Source: Colwellia sp. 12G3
GTDB taxonomy: Bacteria; Pseudomonadota; Gammaproteobacteria; Enterobacterales; Alteromonadaceae
Length of the DNA: 64,000 bases
Direction of reading: 5' to 3'
Assembly: GCF_002836775.1 (NCBI RefSeq)
Contig: NZ_PJAQ01000043.1
Coordinates: forward strand, 185,350 to 249,349
This document shows positions 8,520 through 20,672 of the stretch, one piece after another (position 1 is the first letter of the stretch; each line of letters opens with the position of its first letter). Under the pieces are notes generated by a model. The model was not told the DNA's origin and ran no database searches. It was given only the letters and a program-made list of their open reading frames with translations. The position numbers and the translations under genes are program-made.

Positions 8520-11234
8520 ATGTCCGATCTGGCCAAACAAATAGTTCCAGTTAATATTGAAGATGAACTAAAAACCTCCTATTTAGATTATGCCATGAGT
8601 GTAATAGTTGGGCGCGCATTGCCTGACGTTCGTGATGGCTTAAAACCTGTACATCGTCGGGTGTTATTCGCCATGGACGTACTAGGTAATGATTGGAATA
8701 AAGCCTATAAAAAATCAGCCCGTGTGGTTGGTGACGTTATAGGTAAATATCACCCTCATGGTGATACAGCTGTCTACGATACAATCGTTCGTATGGCACA
8801 GCCATTCTCCTTACGTTACATGCTTGTCGATGGACAAGGTAACTTCGGCTCTGTTGATGGTGATAGCGCAGCAGCAATGCGTTATACCGAAATTAGAATG
8901 TCTAAAATTGCACATTCTATTCTTGCCGATTTAGATAAAGAAACCGTTGACTTTGTACCTAACTATGATGGTACCGAGTACATACCAGCGGTTATGCCAA
9001 CCCGTGTACCTAATTTACTCGTTAATGGTACGTCAGGTATTGCTGTTGGTATGGCAACCAATATTCCACCGCATAATTTAACTGAAGTTATCAATGCCTG
9101 TTTAGCGCTTATTGATAATAGTGAATTAACGTTTGAAGAAATTTTACAGCATATCCCTGGTCCTGACTTTCCAACGGCAGGTATCATTAGTGGCCGAGCT
9201 GGCATTGAAGAAGCCTACCGCACTGGCCGTGGTAAAATAAAGATCCGTGCTCGTGCAAGCATTGAAGTGCATGAAACCACGGGTAAAGAAACAATAATTG
9301 TTCACGAACTGCCTTATCAAGTAAACAAAGCGCGCTTAATTGAAAAAATGGCTGAGCTTGTTAAAGAAAAACGTCTTGAAGGTATTTCGGCTTTACGTGA
9401 TGAATCTGATAAAGACGGCATGCGCATGGTTATTGAAATCAAGCGTGGTGAAGTGGGTGAAGTTGTTTTAAATAACTTATACAAACTGACACAAATGCAA
9501 GTTTCTTTTGGTTTAAATATGGTGGCATTAACCAATGGCCAACCTAAAATATTTAATATTAAAGAAATGTTAGAAGCGTTTGTCTTACATCGCCGTGAAG
9601 TTGTTACTCGTCGTACTATATTCGAATTAAGAAAAGCGCGTGACCGTGCACATATCTTAGAAGGTTTATCAATTGCTTTAGCAAATATAGACCCGATCAT
9701 TGAAATGATTAAAAATTCGAACAACAGAAAAGAGTCTGAAGAAAAGCTTATTGCTCAAGGTTGGGAACTAGGTAATGTTGCTAACATGCTCAGCGAAGCG
9801 GGTAATGATGCAGCACGTCCTGAGTGGTTAGAGCCTGAATATGGTATTCGTGATGGTTTATATTACTTAACCGCCGAGCAAGCAAAAGCAATCGTCGACC
9901 TACAGTTATACAAATTATCTGGCATGGAACACGATAAGATTCTAAGCGAGTACAAAGCGTTATTAGACCTGATTGCAGAATTAATGCATATTTTGGCTAC
10001 GCCAGCTCGCTTAATGGAAGTGATTTGTGAAGAGCTTGTTGCCATTCGTGATGAATTTGGTGATGAGCGTAGAACTGAAATTACTAATGCTTCGCATGAT
10101 TTGTCTTTAGAAGACTTAATCACTGAAGAAGATGTTGTAGTAACGTTGTCACATGAAGGTTATGTTAAATACCAGATATTAAGTGATTATGAATCTCAAC
10201 GTCGTGGTGGTAAAGGCAAAGCCGCAACTAAGATGAAAGAAGAAGATTTCATCGAACGTTTATTAGTGGCTAATACACATGACACTATTTTATGTTTCTC
10301 AGATCGCGGTAAATTATATTGGTTGAAAGTTTTCCAGTTACCATTAGCAAGTCGTACCGCAAGAGGTAGACCTATTGTAAACATCTTGCCGTTAGAAAGT
10401 GATGAACGTATTACCGCTATCTTACCAGTACGTGAATATGCCGATGATAAATATATCGTTATGGCAACAGCTTCAGGAACGGTTAAGAAAACTCGTTTAG
10501 ATGCCTACTCGAACCAACGTGCTAACGGTATTATTGCGTTAAACCTTCGTGATGATGATACCTTAATTGGTGTTGATATTACCGATGGTAATAACGATAT
10601 TATGTTGTTCTCTGATGCAGGTAAAGTTGTGCGCTTTAACGAAAAAGTGCGTGATAGCGAAACAGGTGAAATAAAGCTTGATCCAGAAACGGGTGAACAG
10701 CGTTGGGCGTTAAAACCAATTGGTCGCACAGGTACTGGCGTTCGTGGTATGAAGCTTGAAGGGGAGCAAAAAGTTGTTTCACTTATTGTGCCTAAAAATG
10801 ACGGACCTATCTTAACCATTACTGAAAATGGTTTTGGTAAACGAACTGACTTAGCTGAATACCCAGCTAAAAGTAGAGCAACGAAAGGTGTTGTTTCTAT
10901 TAAAGTCAGTGAACGTAATGGTAAAGTTGTTGGTGCGGTTCAAGTTGAAGAGCTTGATGAGATCATGTTAATTACTGACAGCGGTACGTTAGTTCGAACT
11001 CGTGTTAATGAAGTAAGTGTTATCGGTCGTAATACTCAAGGTGTGCGTTTAATACGTACTGCTGATGATGAACACGTGGTTGCACTACAACGTATTGATG
11101 AAATTGAAGAGCCCGAACAGCTTGAAGAAGTTGTCGAAGGTAATGAAGTTATTGAAACGAGTGCAGAGCATAATCCTGAGCATAATGCTCAACAGGATGT
11201 TACTGATAGCTCACAAGACGACAATCAAGAATAA
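8520..11234 (+). CDS. gyrA: DNA gyrase subunit A
   Basis: This 904-residue subunit breaks and rejoins DNA during negative supercoiling. The active-site Tyr122 is in [11 protein letters not shown]. The quinolone-resistance region reads [10 protein letters not shown], with Thr at position 83 (Ser in E. coli, Thr in some species such as Pseudomonas aeruginosa) and Asp87 retained. The C-terminal beta-pinwheel carries the GyrA-box QRRGGKG. The tail is long and acidic (glutamate, aspartate and glutamine rich from about 860), which accounts for the extra length over E. coli. A strong terminator follows within 20 bp. Confidence 0.97.
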   Translation: MSDLAKQIVPVNIEDELKTSYLDYAMSVIVGRALPDVRDGLKPVHRRVLFAMDVLGNDWNKAYKKSARVVGDVIGKYHPHGDTAVYDTIVRMAQPFSLRYMLVDGQGNFGSVDGDSAAAMRYTEIRMSKIAHSILADLDKETVDFVPNYDGTEYIPAVMPTRVPNLLVNGTSGIAVGMATNIPPHNLTEVINACLALIDNSELTFEEILQHIPGPDFPTAGIISGRAGIEEAYRTGRGKIKIRARASIEVHETTGKETIIVHELPYQVNKARLIEKMAELVKEKRLEGISALRDESDKDGMRMVIEIKRGEVGEVVLNNLYKLTQMQVSFGLNMVALTNGQPKIFNIKEMLEAFVLHRREVVTRRTIFELRKARDRAHILEGLSIALANIDPIIEMIKNSNNRKESEEKLIAQGWELGNVANMLSEAGNDAARPEWLEPEYGIRDGLYYLTAEQAKAIVDLQLYKLSGMEHDKILSEYKALLDLIAELMHILATPARLMEVICEELVAIRDEFGDERRTEITNASHDLSLEDLITEEDVVVTLSHEGYVKYQILSDYESQRRGGKGKAATKMKEEDFIERLLVANTHDTILCFSDRGKLYWLKVFQLPLASRTARGRPIVNILPLESDERITAILPVREYADDKYIVMATASGTVKKTRLDAYSNQRANGIIALNLRDDDTLIGVDITDGNNDIMLFSDAGKVVRFNEKVRDSETGEIKLDPETGEQRWALKPIGRTGTGVRGMKLEGEQKVVSLIVPKNDGPILTITENGFGKRTDLAEYPAKSRATKGVVSIKVSERNGKVVGAVQVEELDEIMLITDSGTLVRTRVNEVSVIGRNTQGVRLIRTADDEHVVALQRIDEIEEPEQLEEVVEGNEVIETSAEHNPEHNAQQDVTDSSQDDNQE

Positions 11235-11250
11235 TTGTCGTAGTAACATT

Positions 11251-11278
11251 AAAAAGGCGGCTAATAACCGCCTTTTTT
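11251..11278 (+). terminator. rho-independent terminator of gyrA
   Basis: The GC-rich arms AAGGCGG and CCGCCTT enclose a 7-nt loop and are followed by a T-run. The element lies 17 bp after the gyrA stop codon. Confidence 0.9.
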
Positions 11279-11353
11279 AATGTTATTTTTTAAGTAAAAA
11301 GTCTTAAATAAAACCAAGCAATCCAAATAGCAGTTAAGATAATAGGAATGATA

Positions 11354-12439
11354 ATGTCAGAAGTTTTTAATTTTTGTGCTGGCCCTGCCATGTTGCCAAA
11401 ACCTGTAATGGTAAAAGCACAACAAGAGTTTGTTAATTGGCAAGGGACGGGTAGTTCTGTGATGGAGTTAAGCCATCGTAGCGGTATTTACATGGCAATG
11501 GCTGCACAAGCGGAAGCAGATTTGCGTGAGCTCATGTCTATTCCAGATAATTATAAAGTTTTGTTTTGTCATGGTGGCGGGCGTGGACAATTCTCTGCTG
11601 TTCCATTGAATTTATTACCTGCAGGAAAAATGGCTGATTACATTGTTGATGGCTCATGGTCTAAAGCTGCAGCAGCCGAAGCAAAAAACTTTGGTGATAT
11701 TAATGTTATTAACATCACCAAAGAAGATAATGGTAATATTAGTGTCCTTAACCCAACAGAATGGCCAATAAGTCCCAACGCGGCTTATGTTCATTATTGC
11801 CCAAATGAAACTGTTAACGGTATCGAAATTAATGAAATACCAGAAACTAATGGTGTGCCTTTAGTTGCTGATATGTCTTCAACTATTTTATCCCATGAAG
11901 TCGACGTTAGTAAGTTTGGCTTAATCTATGCTGGAGCACAAAAAAATATCGGCCCATCGGGATTAACCATTGTTATTGTTCGAGAAGACTTATTAGGTCA
12001 TGCTCAAATAGCAACTCCATGTATCATGAATTACAAATTAGCTGCAGATAATGACTCAATGTATAACACCCCACCAACATATGCTTGGTATCTTGCTGGT
12101 TTAGTCTTTCAGTGGCTAAAAGAGTTAGGTGGTGTAAAAGCCATTGCTAAAGTAAACAAAGCTAAAGCTGAGTTACTTTATCAAGCGATAGATAACAGTG
12201 AATTTTACCTTAATCACATAGACTCGCAGTATCGTAGCAAGATGAATATTCCTTTTTGGCTAAAAGATGAAACTTTAAATAACAAGTTCTTAAGTGAATC
12301 AGAAGCTGCGGGTTTAACTGCACTCGAAGGTCATAGAATGGTTGGAGGAATGCGCGCAAGCATCTATAACGCAATGCCACTTGAAGGTGTACAGGCGCTT
12401 GTAGAATTTATGCAACAATTTGAACAGAGGAATAGGTAA
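11354..12439 (+). CDS. serC: phosphoserine aminotransferase
   Basis: This PLP enzyme converts 3-phosphohydroxypyruvate to phosphoserine (serine synthesis) and also serves pyridoxal phosphate synthesis. [15 protein letters not shown] matches the family N-terminus. The PLP-binding Lys is in [13 protein letters not shown]. The ATG at 11354 is chosen over an in-frame ATG at 11348 because the TAGGA ribosome site at 11343-11347 is 6 bp from 11354 but touches 11348. The product is 361 residues. aroA starts 1 bp after the stop, the classic serC-aroA operon. Confidence 0.95.
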   Translation: MSEVFNFCAGPAMLPKPVMVKAQQEFVNWQGTGSSVMELSHRSGIYMAMAAQAEADLRELMSIPDNYKVLFCHGGGRGQFSAVPLNLLPAGKMADYIVDGSWSKAAAAEAKNFGDINVINITKEDNGNISVLNPTEWPISPNAAYVHYCPNETVNGIEINEIPETNGVPLVADMSSTILSHEVDVSKFGLIYAGAQKNIGPSGLTIVIVREDLLGHAQIATPCIMNYKLAADNDSMYNTPPTYAWYLAGLVFQWLKELGGVKAIAKVNKAKAELLYQAIDNSEFYLNHIDSQYRSKMNIPFWLKDETLNNKFLSESEAAGLTALEGHRMVGGMRASIYNAMPLEGVQALVEFMQQFEQRNR

Positions 12440-12440
12440 C

Positions 12441-13721
12441 GTGGAACAGTTAACATTAAACCCGATAGCTAAAATTAATGGCGAAATATTTTTACCTGGT
12501 TCAAAAAGCTTATCGAACCGCGCATTGCTCATTGCGGCCTTAGCGAATGGTGTTACAAAAATTACTAACTTATTAGTGAGTGATGACATTAATCACATGT
12601 TAGATGCGTTAAAAAGCCTTGGTATTGAATATACGTTAAGTGATTGTGGCACAGAGTGCACAGTTGTCGGTAATAATGGATTTTTTAATGCCAAAGAACC
12701 ATTGGAATTGTACTTAGGTAACGCGGGCACCGCGATGCGTCCATTGTGCGCAGCACTTGCAGCGAGTAAGGGCGAATTTATCTTAACTGGCGAACCAAGA
12801 ATGAAAGAGCGACCTATTGGACATTTGGTTGATGCTTTAGAACAGCTTGGTAGCGATATAGAATACTTGGAAAATAAAGATTACCCACCCGTAAGAATTA
12901 AGGGCAAAGCGTTAACTGGTAATACAGTGACTATCGATGGATCTATATCGAGTCAATTTTTAACAGCGATTTTGATGATTTCACCTTTATTAGACACTGA
13001 TACCACAATAGAAATCGAGGGTGAATTAGTTTCAAAGCCTTATATTGATATTACACTTGATATTATGCGTAGATTTAATGTTAATGTTCAAAATAATGAT
13101 TATAAGTCTTTCAGTGTTAGTGGTAATCAGTCATATCAAGCGCAAGAAAAATATATGGTGGAGGGTGATGCATCATCTGCCTCATACTTCTTAGCTGCAG
13201 CGGCTATCAAAGGCGGTCAGGTCACTGTTCATGGTGTTGGTAAACTAAGTGTTCAGGGTGATAAGCACTTTGCCGATGTGCTTGAAAAAATGGGCGCAGA
13301 AGTTCATTGGAAGGATGAGTCAATCACGGTTGTTGGAAAACCCTTAACAGCAGTTGATATGGATATGAATCACATACCTGATGCAGCAATGACCATTGCA
13401 ACTACGGCACTCTTTGCCACAGGCTCAACAACCATTCGAAATATTTATAATTGGCGTGTAAAGGAAACCGACCGTTTAACAGCGATGGCTACTGAGTTAA
13501 GAAAAGTTGGTGCCGAGGTCGTTGAAGGTGAAGATTACATAACTATTACACCACCTAAGACGCTAAAGTATGCTGAAATTGATACCTACAATGACCATAG
13601 AGTAGCGATGTGTTTTTCACTTGTTGCATTGGGTAACACACCCGTTACCATTAATGATCCTAAGTGTACGGCTAAAACATTTCCTGATTATTTTGACAAG
13701 CTAGCACAAGTTTCTTGTTAA
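12441..13721 (+). CDS. aroA: 3-phosphoshikimate 1-carboxyvinyltransferase (EPSP synthase)
   Basis: This 426-residue enzyme is the sixth step of the shikimate pathway, joining phosphoenolpyruvate to shikimate-3-phosphate. Family motifs are [24 protein letters not shown] (class I type with the glycine that makes the class glyphosate sensitive), KETDRL and [12 protein letters not shown] start at 12441 gives [14 protein letters not shown], which aligns with the family N-terminus; the frame is open upstream inside serC but that extension has no family support. The ribosome site AGG lies inside the end of serC, suggesting translational coupling. Confidence 0.95.
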   Translation: MEQLTLNPIAKINGEIFLPGSKSLSNRALLIAALANGVTKITNLLVSDDINHMLDALKSLGIEYTLSDCGTECTVVGNNGFFNAKEPLELYLGNAGTAMRPLCAALAASKGEFILTGEPRMKERPIGHLVDALEQLGSDIEYLENKDYPPVRIKGKALTGNTVTIDGSISSQFLTAILMISPLLDTDTTIEIEGELVSKPYIDITLDIMRRFNVNVQNNDYKSFSVSGNQSYQAQEKYMVEGDASSASYFLAAAAIKGGQVTVHGVGKLSVQGDKHFADVLEKMGAEVHWKDESITVVGKPLTAVDMDMNHIPDAAMTIATTALFATGSTTIRNIYNWRVKETDRLTAMATELRKVGAEVVEGEDYITITPPKTLKYAEIDTYNDHRVAMCFSLVALGNTPVTINDPKCTAKTFPDYFDKLAQVSC

Positions 13722-13807
13722 TTATTTTAGAGAAAAACATTTTTATGCGATTTTACGATATAAATCCCGTATAATTTCGCCGATTTTCGATGTTAGGAGA
13801 AAAAGGT

Positions 13808-14488
13808 ATGCAGGAAAGCAATCCGGTAATTACCATTGATGGCCCAAGTGGAGCAGGGAAAGGAACCGTTGCTAGAATAGTTGCGGATCAATTGGGTTGG
13901 CAACTTCTAGACAGTGGTGCTATTTACCGTGTCTTAGCAGTAGCGATTCAGCATCATCAACTTGCTTTAGATGATGAAGAAGCTTTGATTCCAATGGCTG
14001 CCCATCTAGATGTGCAATTTCAAATTAATAGCCAAGGAGAAAGTAAAGTTATTCTAGAAGGCGAGAATGTAACTGATATTATACGCACTGAAGAAATTGG
14101 TGAGTTAGCATCAAAAATAGCTGCATTCCCACGTGTTAGAGAAGCACTTTTACGAAGACAACGCGCTTTTAGTGTCAGCCCAGGCTTAGTTGCCGATGGA
14201 CGTGACATGGGCACGGTTGTTTTTACGCAAGCACCAGTAAAAATATTCTTGACTGCCAGCGCTGATGAACGTGCACAACGACGATTTAATCAGTTGAAAG
14301 AAAAGGGAATTGATGTTAAGATCGGTCGCCTTTTGGATGACATACGTCAGCGAGATGAGCGGGATCAAAACCGAAAGGTAGCTCCACTTATCCCGGCAGA
14401 AGGAGCGTTAATTATTGATTCTACTGATATTTCTATAACGGAAGTGGTCAATAAAATCCTTATTTTTGCAAATGGCAAATTAACGTAA
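13808..14488 (+). CDS. cmk: cytidylate kinase
   Basis: This 226-residue enzyme phosphorylates CMP and dCMP. The P-loop [19 protein letters not shown] and the [15 protein letters not shown] and [10 protein letters not shown] blocks match the family over its whole length. The ATG at 13808, behind a GGAG/AAGG ribosome site, starts just ahead of the family's [10 protein letters not shown]; an ATG at 13790 would add six residues without support. A TATAAT at 13770-13775 may be the -10 element of its own promoter. rpsA follows after 152 bp, as in most gammaproteobacteria. Confidence 0.95.
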   Translation: MQESNPVITIDGPSGAGKGTVARIVADQLGWQLLDSGAIYRVLAVAIQHHQLALDDEEALIPMAAHLDVQFQINSQGESKVILEGENVTDIIRTEEIGELASKIAAFPRVREALLRRQRAFSVSPGLVADGRDMGTVVFTQAPVKIFLTASADERAQRRFNQLKEKGIDVKIGRLLDDIRQRDERDQNRKVAPLIPAEGALIIDSTDISITEVVNKILIFANGKLT

Positions 14489-14640
14489 AACAAACAGCTT
14501 TGTGCTAGCGTAATCATTAATACCAGCTAGTATTAAAGAACTTTTAATAGAAAGCCTACTGTATGGACACACTGGGCATACTTAATAACCCCATGAAACA
14601 ATGACGTTGACTGGATTAATAGCTGAGTTTATAACAAGTT

Positions 14641-16299
14641 ATGGAAAATTTTGCACAACTTTTTGAAGAAAGTTTAAAAGAAATCGAAACACGTCCTGGA
14701 TCAATCATCCGTGGAACAATCGTAGCCGTTAACAAAGACAATGTAATTGTCGATGCGGGCTTAAAATCTGAGAGTGTTATCTCAATTGATCAATTTAAAA
14801 ACGCTGCTGGTGAAGTTGAAGTAGTTGTTGGTGATGAAATCGACGTAGCCTTAGATGCAACAGATGATGGTTTCGGTGAAACTATTCTATCTCGTGAAAA
14901 AGCAAAACGTCACGAAGCATGGCAAGTGCTTGAAAAAGCATACGAAGAAAAAGAAACTGTTATCGGTGTTATCAACGGTAAAGTTAAAGGTGGTTTCACT
15001 GTTGAAGTTAGCGATATCCGTGCTTTCTTACCAGGTTCATTAGTAGATGTTCGTCCAGTACGTGACACTGCTCACCTTGAAGGCAAGCCTCTAGAATTTA
15101 AAGTTATTAAGCTTGATCAAAAGCGTAATAACGTAGTTGTTTCACGTCGTGCTGTAATCGAAGCTGAAGGTAGCGCAGAACGTGATGAATTACTTGAGTC
15201 ATTAGCAGAAGGCCAAGAAGTTAAAGGTATCGTTAAGAACCTTACTGACTACGGCGCATTTGTTGACTTAGGCGGCATTGATGGTTTACTACATATCACA
15301 GATATGGCTTGGAAACGCGTTAAGCACCCAAGTGAAATCGTAAATGTTGGCGATGAAATACAAGTTAAAGTATTGAAGTTCGACCGTGAGCGCACTCGTG
15401 TATCTCTAGGTATGAAGCAGTTAGGCGAAGATCCATGGGTAGCAATTGCTAACCGTTACCCAGAAGGTTCTAAACTTTCTGGTCGCGTAACTAACTTAAC
15501 TGACTACGGTTGTTTCGTTGAAATCCAAGAAGGCGTTGAAGGTTTAGTTCACGTTTCTGAAATGGATTGGACTAACAAAAACATCCACCCATCTAAAGTT
15601 GTTAACTTAGGTGACACAGTTGAAGTTCTAGTATTAGAAATTGATGAAGAACGTCGTCGTATTTCTTTAGGTCTTAAACAGTGTATTGCTAACCCTTGGG
15701 AAGAGTTTGCTAAAAACTTCAACAAAGGCGACAAAGTATCAGGTAAAATCAAGTCAATCACTGACTTTGGTATCTTTATCGGTCTTGACGGCGGCATTGA
15801 TGGTTTAGTTCACTTATCTGATATTTCATGGGCTGGCGGTGAAGAAGCTGTTCGTGATTATAAGAAAGGCGATGAAATCGACGCTATCGTTCTTCAAGTT
15901 GACCCAGAACGTGAGCGTATCTCGTTAGGCGTTAAACAAGCTGAAGACGATCCGTTCAATATGTATCTTGCAGATAAGAAAAAAGGTGCTATTGTTAACG
16001 GTAAGGTAACTGAAGTTGATGCTAAAGGCGCAACTATCTTGTTAGCTGAAAGTGTTGAAGGCTACCTACGTGTTAGCGACATTTCTGTAGAGCGTATCGA
16101 AGATGCATCTACAGTATTAAAAGTTGGTGACGACGTTGAAGCTAGATTTATGGGTGTGGATCGTAAGAACCGTACTATTAGTCTATCTATCAAAGCAAAA
16201 GATCAAGCTGATGAACGTGAAGCAATGGATAACCTAAACCAAGTAGAAGAAACTGGTTTAAGTGCTATGGCTGCAGCGTTTAAAAACGCTAAAAACTAA
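14641..16299 (+). CDS. rpsA: 30S ribosomal protein S1
   Basis: This 552-residue RNA-binding ribosomal protein has six S1 repeats, beginning near residues 20, 105, 190, 275, 360 and 448. The blocks [19 protein letters not shown] and [18 protein letters not shown] mark repeats 3 and 4. It lets the 30S subunit bind structured or weak-SD mRNAs. Codon use is visibly that of a highly expressed gene (CGT for Arg, GGT for Gly, TTC and AAC favoured), unlike its neighbours. A terminator follows. Confidence 0.97.
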   Translation: MENFAQLFEESLKEIETRPGSIIRGTIVAVNKDNVIVDAGLKSESVISIDQFKNAAGEVEVVVGDEIDVALDATDDGFGETILSREKAKRHEAWQVLEKAYEEKETVIGVINGKVKGGFTVEVSDIRAFLPGSLVDVRPVRDTAHLEGKPLEFKVIKLDQKRNNVVVSRRAVIEAEGSAERDELLESLAEGQEVKGIVKNLTDYGAFVDLGGIDGLLHITDMAWKRVKHPSEIVNVGDEIQVKVLKFDRERTRVSLGMKQLGEDPWVAIANRYPEGSKLSGRVTNLTDYGCFVEIQEGVEGLVHVSEMDWTNKNIHPSKVVNLGDTVEVLVLEIDEERRRISLGLKQCIANPWEEFAKNFNKGDKVSGKIKSITDFGIFIGLDGGIDGLVHLSDISWAGGEEAVRDYKKGDEIDAIVLQVDPERERISLGVKQAEDDPFNMYLADKKKGAIVNGKVTEVDAKGATILLAESVEGYLRVSDISVERIEDASTVLKVGDDVEARFMGVDRKNRTISLSIKAKDQADEREAMDNLNQVEETGLSAMAAAFKNAKN

Positions 16300-16357
16300 T
16301 ATTCCTTAACCGGAAATAGTTTTACTTTGCAATGGTGCTGTAATTAATACAGCAGGT

Positions 16358-16404
16358 GAAAAGAGTATTTATCACTATCGTGGTGATACTCTTTTCTTAT
16401 TTTT
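16358..16404 (+). terminator. rho-independent terminator of rpsA
   Basis: A long stem (GAAAAGAGTAT with ATACTCTTTTC, extended by ATCAC/GTGGTGAT) closes on a short loop and ends in a T-rich run. Confidence 0.85.
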
Positions 16405-16491
16405 AACGCCATTGGCGGAGCCAATTTTTACTATTATTTTTTTATTCATTAGTAAAGTTGCGCGGTGCTAGGTAAATACTGAGAGGTCAAA

Positions 16492-16779
16492 ATGACTAAG
16501 TCAGAACTTATTGAGAAATTAGCCGATAAATTAAGTCATTTATCCGCTAAAGAAGTGGAAAAATCTATAAAAGAAATTTTGGAATTAATGGCGCAATCCT
16601 TGTCAAAAGGAGAGCGTATTGAAATTCGAGGTTTTGGTAGTTTTTCATTGCATTATCGCGCTCCACGAGTTGGTAGAAATCCAAAAACTGGTGAATCGGT
16701 TGAGTTAAACGGTAAATACGTTCCTCACTTTAAGCCGGGTAAAGAATTACGTGAAAGAGTTAATCTTTCAGTAGCATAA
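16492..16779 (+). CDS. ihfB: integration host factor subunit beta
   Basis: This 95-residue DNA-bending protein pairs with IhfA. The signature [22 protein letters not shown] holds the intercalating Pro of the beta-ribbon arm. [11 protein letters not shown] is the typical start, preceded by a GAGAGG ribosome site. Its position directly after rpsA is conserved across gammaproteobacteria and separates it from hupA/hupB. A strong terminator follows. Confidence 0.96.
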   Translation: MTKSELIEKLADKLSHLSAKEVEKSIKEILELMAQSLSKGERIEIRGFGSFSLHYRAPRVGRNPKTGESVELNGKYVPHFKPGKELRERVNLSVA

Positions 16780-16810
16780 ATTGCAAAGCTAACTAAAAAA
16801 TTAGATAATA

Positions 16811-16840
16811 AACGGCATGTTAACCATGCCGTTTTTTTTT
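16811..16840 (+). terminator. rho-independent terminator of ihfB
   Basis: The arms AACGGCATG and CATGCCGTT enclose a 5-nt loop, followed by an uninterrupted run of T. Confidence 0.92.
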
Positions 16841-16860
16841 GACAGAATTTTATAAGGCTG

Positions 16861-17112
16861 ATGATAGTGCGATTATATTTAACACTCTTTTTTATTTTAG
16901 TTTTACTGGCCGTAGCATTTATTTTTGGTAGCCAAAACGATCAATTACTCACATTAAACTATTTAGTTGCACGCACAGAAATAACTGTGGCTGCCGCCGT
17001 GAGTTTATTTACCGGTTTGGGCTTTATGCTAGGCTTATTAGTTACTATTCTTTGGCGTATAGTACGAAAAAGTAAAAAGGCACTCGCAAAAAACAAATCC
17101 CAGGAAAAGTAG
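16861..17112 (+). CDS. lapA: lipopolysaccharide assembly protein A (LapA, DUF1049)
   Basis: This 83-residue inner-membrane protein has two membrane segments (about residues 3-22 and 40-62) and a basic cytoplasmic tail. Family LapA/YciS proteins act with LapB in controlling LPS synthesis through FtsH-mediated turnover of LpxC. The identification rests on size, topology, the GSQNDQLLTLNYLVA stretch and position directly before lapB. A good ribosome site AAGG lies 4-7 bp upstream. Confidence 0.88.
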   Translation: MIVRLYLTLFFILVLLAVAFIFGSQNDQLLTLNYLVARTEITVAAAVSLFTGLGFMLGLLVTILWRIVRKSKKALAKNKSQEK

Positions 17113-17162
17113 ATTGAATTCTATTTTTCGACTTCACTATATAACTTGTCTCAAGAGCTCTA

Positions 17163-18326
17163 ATGATTGAATTACTCTTTTTATTATTACCCGTTGCCAT
17201 GGGTTATGGTTGGTTTATGGGGCGTAATAGCATCAAACAAAACCAACAAATGGCTAAGCAAGATTTATCGATAAAATACTCTACCGGATTAAATTACTTA
17301 TTATCTAATCAACAAGATAAAGCCATCGATTCACTACTTGACGCATTAAAAGTTGAAGACGACAGTGTTGAAGCTCACTTCGCTATGGCTAATTTATTTC
17401 GTAAACGTGGTGAGTTAGACCGCGCATTAAAAGTCCATGAACACCTTGTCAGACTTAATCACCTTCCTACTAAAGATAAACAGCAAGCTGTGTTTGAGTT
17501 AGGAAAAGACTTTCTTAGCGCGGGTTTATATGACCGTGCGGAAACAATGTTTACAAAATTATTAAAATCAAAAAACTATGGTCTAAAATCTTTAACTTAT
17601 CTATTGAAAATATTTCAATCGACTAAAGATTGGCAACAGGGCATAGATAAACAAAAATTAATTGTTAAATATAACGATAAGCGATCGTTACACACACTTG
17701 CGAATTTTTATTGTGAGTTAGCAACAACGGCTTTTGAAAAAGATCAATTTATCGAAGTGATTGAACTACTAGAGCAAGCACTTATACTCGATCCCAATTC
17801 ATGTCGTGCTAATTGGCTGATGGCAAAAATTTATGAAAACCACCAGCAATGTGAATTAGCGGCTAAGTGTTATCAAGCTATCTATCATCAAGATAATGAG
17901 TTCTTTCCTGATGTTATTGAGCCCATGTTAGCTTGTTATACACGATTAGATGAACTGGATGAATTCTATGCCTTTATTAAAAAGGTTTATGATGAAACGG
18001 CAAGTTCAAGTGCTTTAATTTGTTATCTCAGCCATGTAGAAAAAAAGCATAGTAAGAAAAAAGCGTTAGAGTTTATTTTGTCTGCATTAAAACGCAGACC
18101 TACTATTCGTGGCTTTGAGCATTTTGTTAAGATGCAAATTAATCAAGTCGATATCAATGATGATAGTTTAGACTTAATTAAAGAATTAATTGGTGAATAT
18201 TTGAAAGTTAAACACAGATATGATTGCCGTAGCTGTGGTTTTAATAGCCAAATTCATTACTGGTCTTGTCCATCTTGTCATGAATGGGAACAGCTTAAGC
18301 CCATTCGTGGCCTCGAAGGGGAATAA
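17163..18326 (+). CDS. lapB: lipopolysaccharide assembly protein B (LapB/YciM)
   Basis: This 387-residue protein has one N-terminal membrane segment (residues 2-18), then tetratricopeptide repeats through about residue 340, then a rubredoxin-like metal site with two CxxC pairs (CRSC and CPSC) in the last 35 residues. In E. coli LapB is an adaptor for the FtsH protease that controls LpxC and so balances LPS with phospholipid. Length and domain order match. It lies 50 bp after lapA and in the usual place before pyrF. Confidence 0.95.
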   Translation: MIELLFLLLPVAMGYGWFMGRNSIKQNQQMAKQDLSIKYSTGLNYLLSNQQDKAIDSLLDALKVEDDSVEAHFAMANLFRKRGELDRALKVHEHLVRLNHLPTKDKQQAVFELGKDFLSAGLYDRAETMFTKLLKSKNYGLKSLTYLLKIFQSTKDWQQGIDKQKLIVKYNDKRSLHTLANFYCELATTAFEKDQFIEVIELLEQALILDPNSCRANWLMAKIYENHQQCELAAKCYQAIYHQDNEFFPDVIEPMLACYTRLDELDEFYAFIKKVYDETASSSALICYLSHVEKKHSKKKALEFILSALKRRPTIRGFEHFVKMQINQVDINDDSLDLIKELIGEYLKVKHRYDCRSCGFNSQIHYWSCPSCHEWEQLKPIRGLEGE

Positions 18327-18340
18327 TAATCCCTTTCTTT

Positions 18341-18423
18341 GTTGTAAAACACAATAGCTTCATCGAAGGTACTTACTGACTATCGTCAGCTCCGTGCTTC
18401 TCTTTGCTCTTGCACTTTACAAC
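18341..18423. repeat. 83-bp imperfect palindrome (possible MITE-like element)
   Basis: The outer arms GTTGTAAA (18341-18348) and TTTACAAC (18416-18423) are perfect, and the pairing continues inward with interruptions to a terminal hairpin CTGAC-tatc-GTCAG (18376-18389). There is no T-run, so it is not a standard terminator for lapB. It may be a small palindromic repeat or a processed RNA hairpin. Confidence 0.5.
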
Positions 18424-18575
18424 GTTGAAACGAATCATTATTAGTTGTAATAGCTGCCAATAGCAAACTTATTATCATTCTCGACAGTTAATTCGGGAAT
18501 TAACTTATTGTCATTTCCGAACCTTCTATGTGAAGAGTTGTCGGGAATCTATTGTTTTTAAAAGTAGGAAACCCC

Positions 18576-19271
18576 ATGAACGATCCAAAAGTAGTAGTCG
18601 CGCTAGACTTTGATAACAAAAAAGATGCCTTATCCTTTGTTGATAAGATTGAGCCTACCGATGCTCGCTTAAAAGTTGGCAAAGAGATGTTCACTTATTT
18701 TGGGCCTGAATTTGTTAAGCAGTTAACCAGTAAAGGTTTTGATGTTTTCCTTGATCTTAAATTTCATGATATTCCTAATACGGTAGCAAAAGCGGTTACT
18801 GCGGCTGCCGATCTAGGCGTATGGATGGTCAATGTTCATGCAAGTGGCGGTAGTCAGATGATGATAAAAGCAAAACAAGCCCTAGACACCTATGGTGAAG
18901 ATGCACCCTTATTGATTGCTGTTACCGTTTTAACAAGTATGAATGAAGCCGATTTACGTGGTTTAGGTATTCAAAAAACACCAGCAGAGCAGGTTAAGTT
19001 TTTAGCTGACTTAACTAAGCAAAGTGGCTTAGATGGTGTCGTTTGTTCTGCTTGGGAGGCTGAACAATTAAAGTCTGATTTAGGTAAAGAGTTTAAACTA
19101 ATCACGCCAGGTATTCGACCTGCGGGCTCTGCGCAAGATGACCAACAACGAATTATGACACCAAAACAAGCAATAGATGTTGGCGTAGATTATCTAGTGA
19201 TAGGGCGTCCAATTACCAAAGCAATTGACCCTCAATTAATACTACAAGAAATCAATGCATCTATTCGTTAA
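18576..19271 (+). CDS. pyrF: orotidine-5'-phosphate decarboxylase
   Basis: This 231-residue enzyme makes UMP from OMP, the last step of pyrimidine synthesis. The catalytic Asp-Lys-x-x-Asp array is in [12 protein letters not shown], and the phosphate-binding loop is in TPGIRP and YLVIGRPIT. The ATG at 18576 is used because TAGGAA lies 5-10 bp upstream and [12 protein letters not shown] matches the family start. It follows lapB after a gap with a long palindrome and ends before a bidirectional terminator shared with gapA. Confidence 0.95.
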   Translation: MNDPKVVVALDFDNKKDALSFVDKIEPTDARLKVGKEMFTYFGPEFVKQLTSKGFDVFLDLKFHDIPNTVAKAVTAAADLGVWMVNVHASGGSQMMIKAKQALDTYGEDAPLLIAVTVLTSMNEADLRGLGIQKTPAEQVKFLADLTKQSGLDGVVCSAWEAEQLKSDLGKEFKLITPGIRPAGSAQDDQQRIMTPKQAIDVGVDYLVIGRPITKAIDPQLILQEINASIR

Positions 19272-19312
19272 GCTGCAAAATGACTTGTTTTGCTACAGCA
19301 AAATGTCAAGAT

Positions 19313-19344
19313 AAAAAAAGCTAGGTCATTGACCTAGCTTTTTT
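19313..19344. terminator. bidirectional terminator between pyrF and gapA
   Basis: Perfect 11-bp arms (AAGCTAGGTCA and TGACCTAGCTT) are flanked by an A-run on the left and a T-run on the right, so it can stop transcription from both convergent genes. A smaller hairpin lies just before it at about 19280-19309. Confidence 0.9.
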
Positions 19345-19372
19345 GTTTCTATGACTAATACTTATCTAACTT

Positions 19373-19411
19373 TATTAGTTAAGTATTAGTTAAGTATTAG
19401 TTAAGTATTAG

Positions 19412-19414
<3 letters not shown>
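19373..19414. repeat. 11-bp tandem repeat at the 3' end of gapA
   Basis: The unit TATTAGTTAAG is repeated 3.8 times with no mismatch. The last unit supplies the gapA stop codon (19412-19414, minus strand), so slippage here could move the end of the gene's 3' region. Confidence 0.85.
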
Positions 19415-20464
<1,050 letters not shown>

Positions 20465-20672
20465 TTATTACAAGCTAAAGATGGCTTTTGTGACTAAAAA
20501 GTTTCAGTTTTTATGTGTTATTTTGACTTAATTACTAAATTTTCTAGTTATAGTTTAATTATTTTTGCATTTTGTATAATACTTTCTAAATAGCATGGTA
20601 GAATGCGCGAAATTTTCTATAATAGTCGACTGACTGAGACTATTGATCTTATCTGACATAGGATAAATATTT

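Noticed and set aside
8963-10819. Long minus-strand open frames inside gyrA
   Set aside because: They lie antisense within a clear gyrA, have no ribosome sites or recognisable domains and reflect gyrA codon bias.
12420-12440. Extended aroA start inside serC
   Set aside because: The extension lacks family similarity; GTG at 12441 aligns with the known N-terminus and has a ribosome site.
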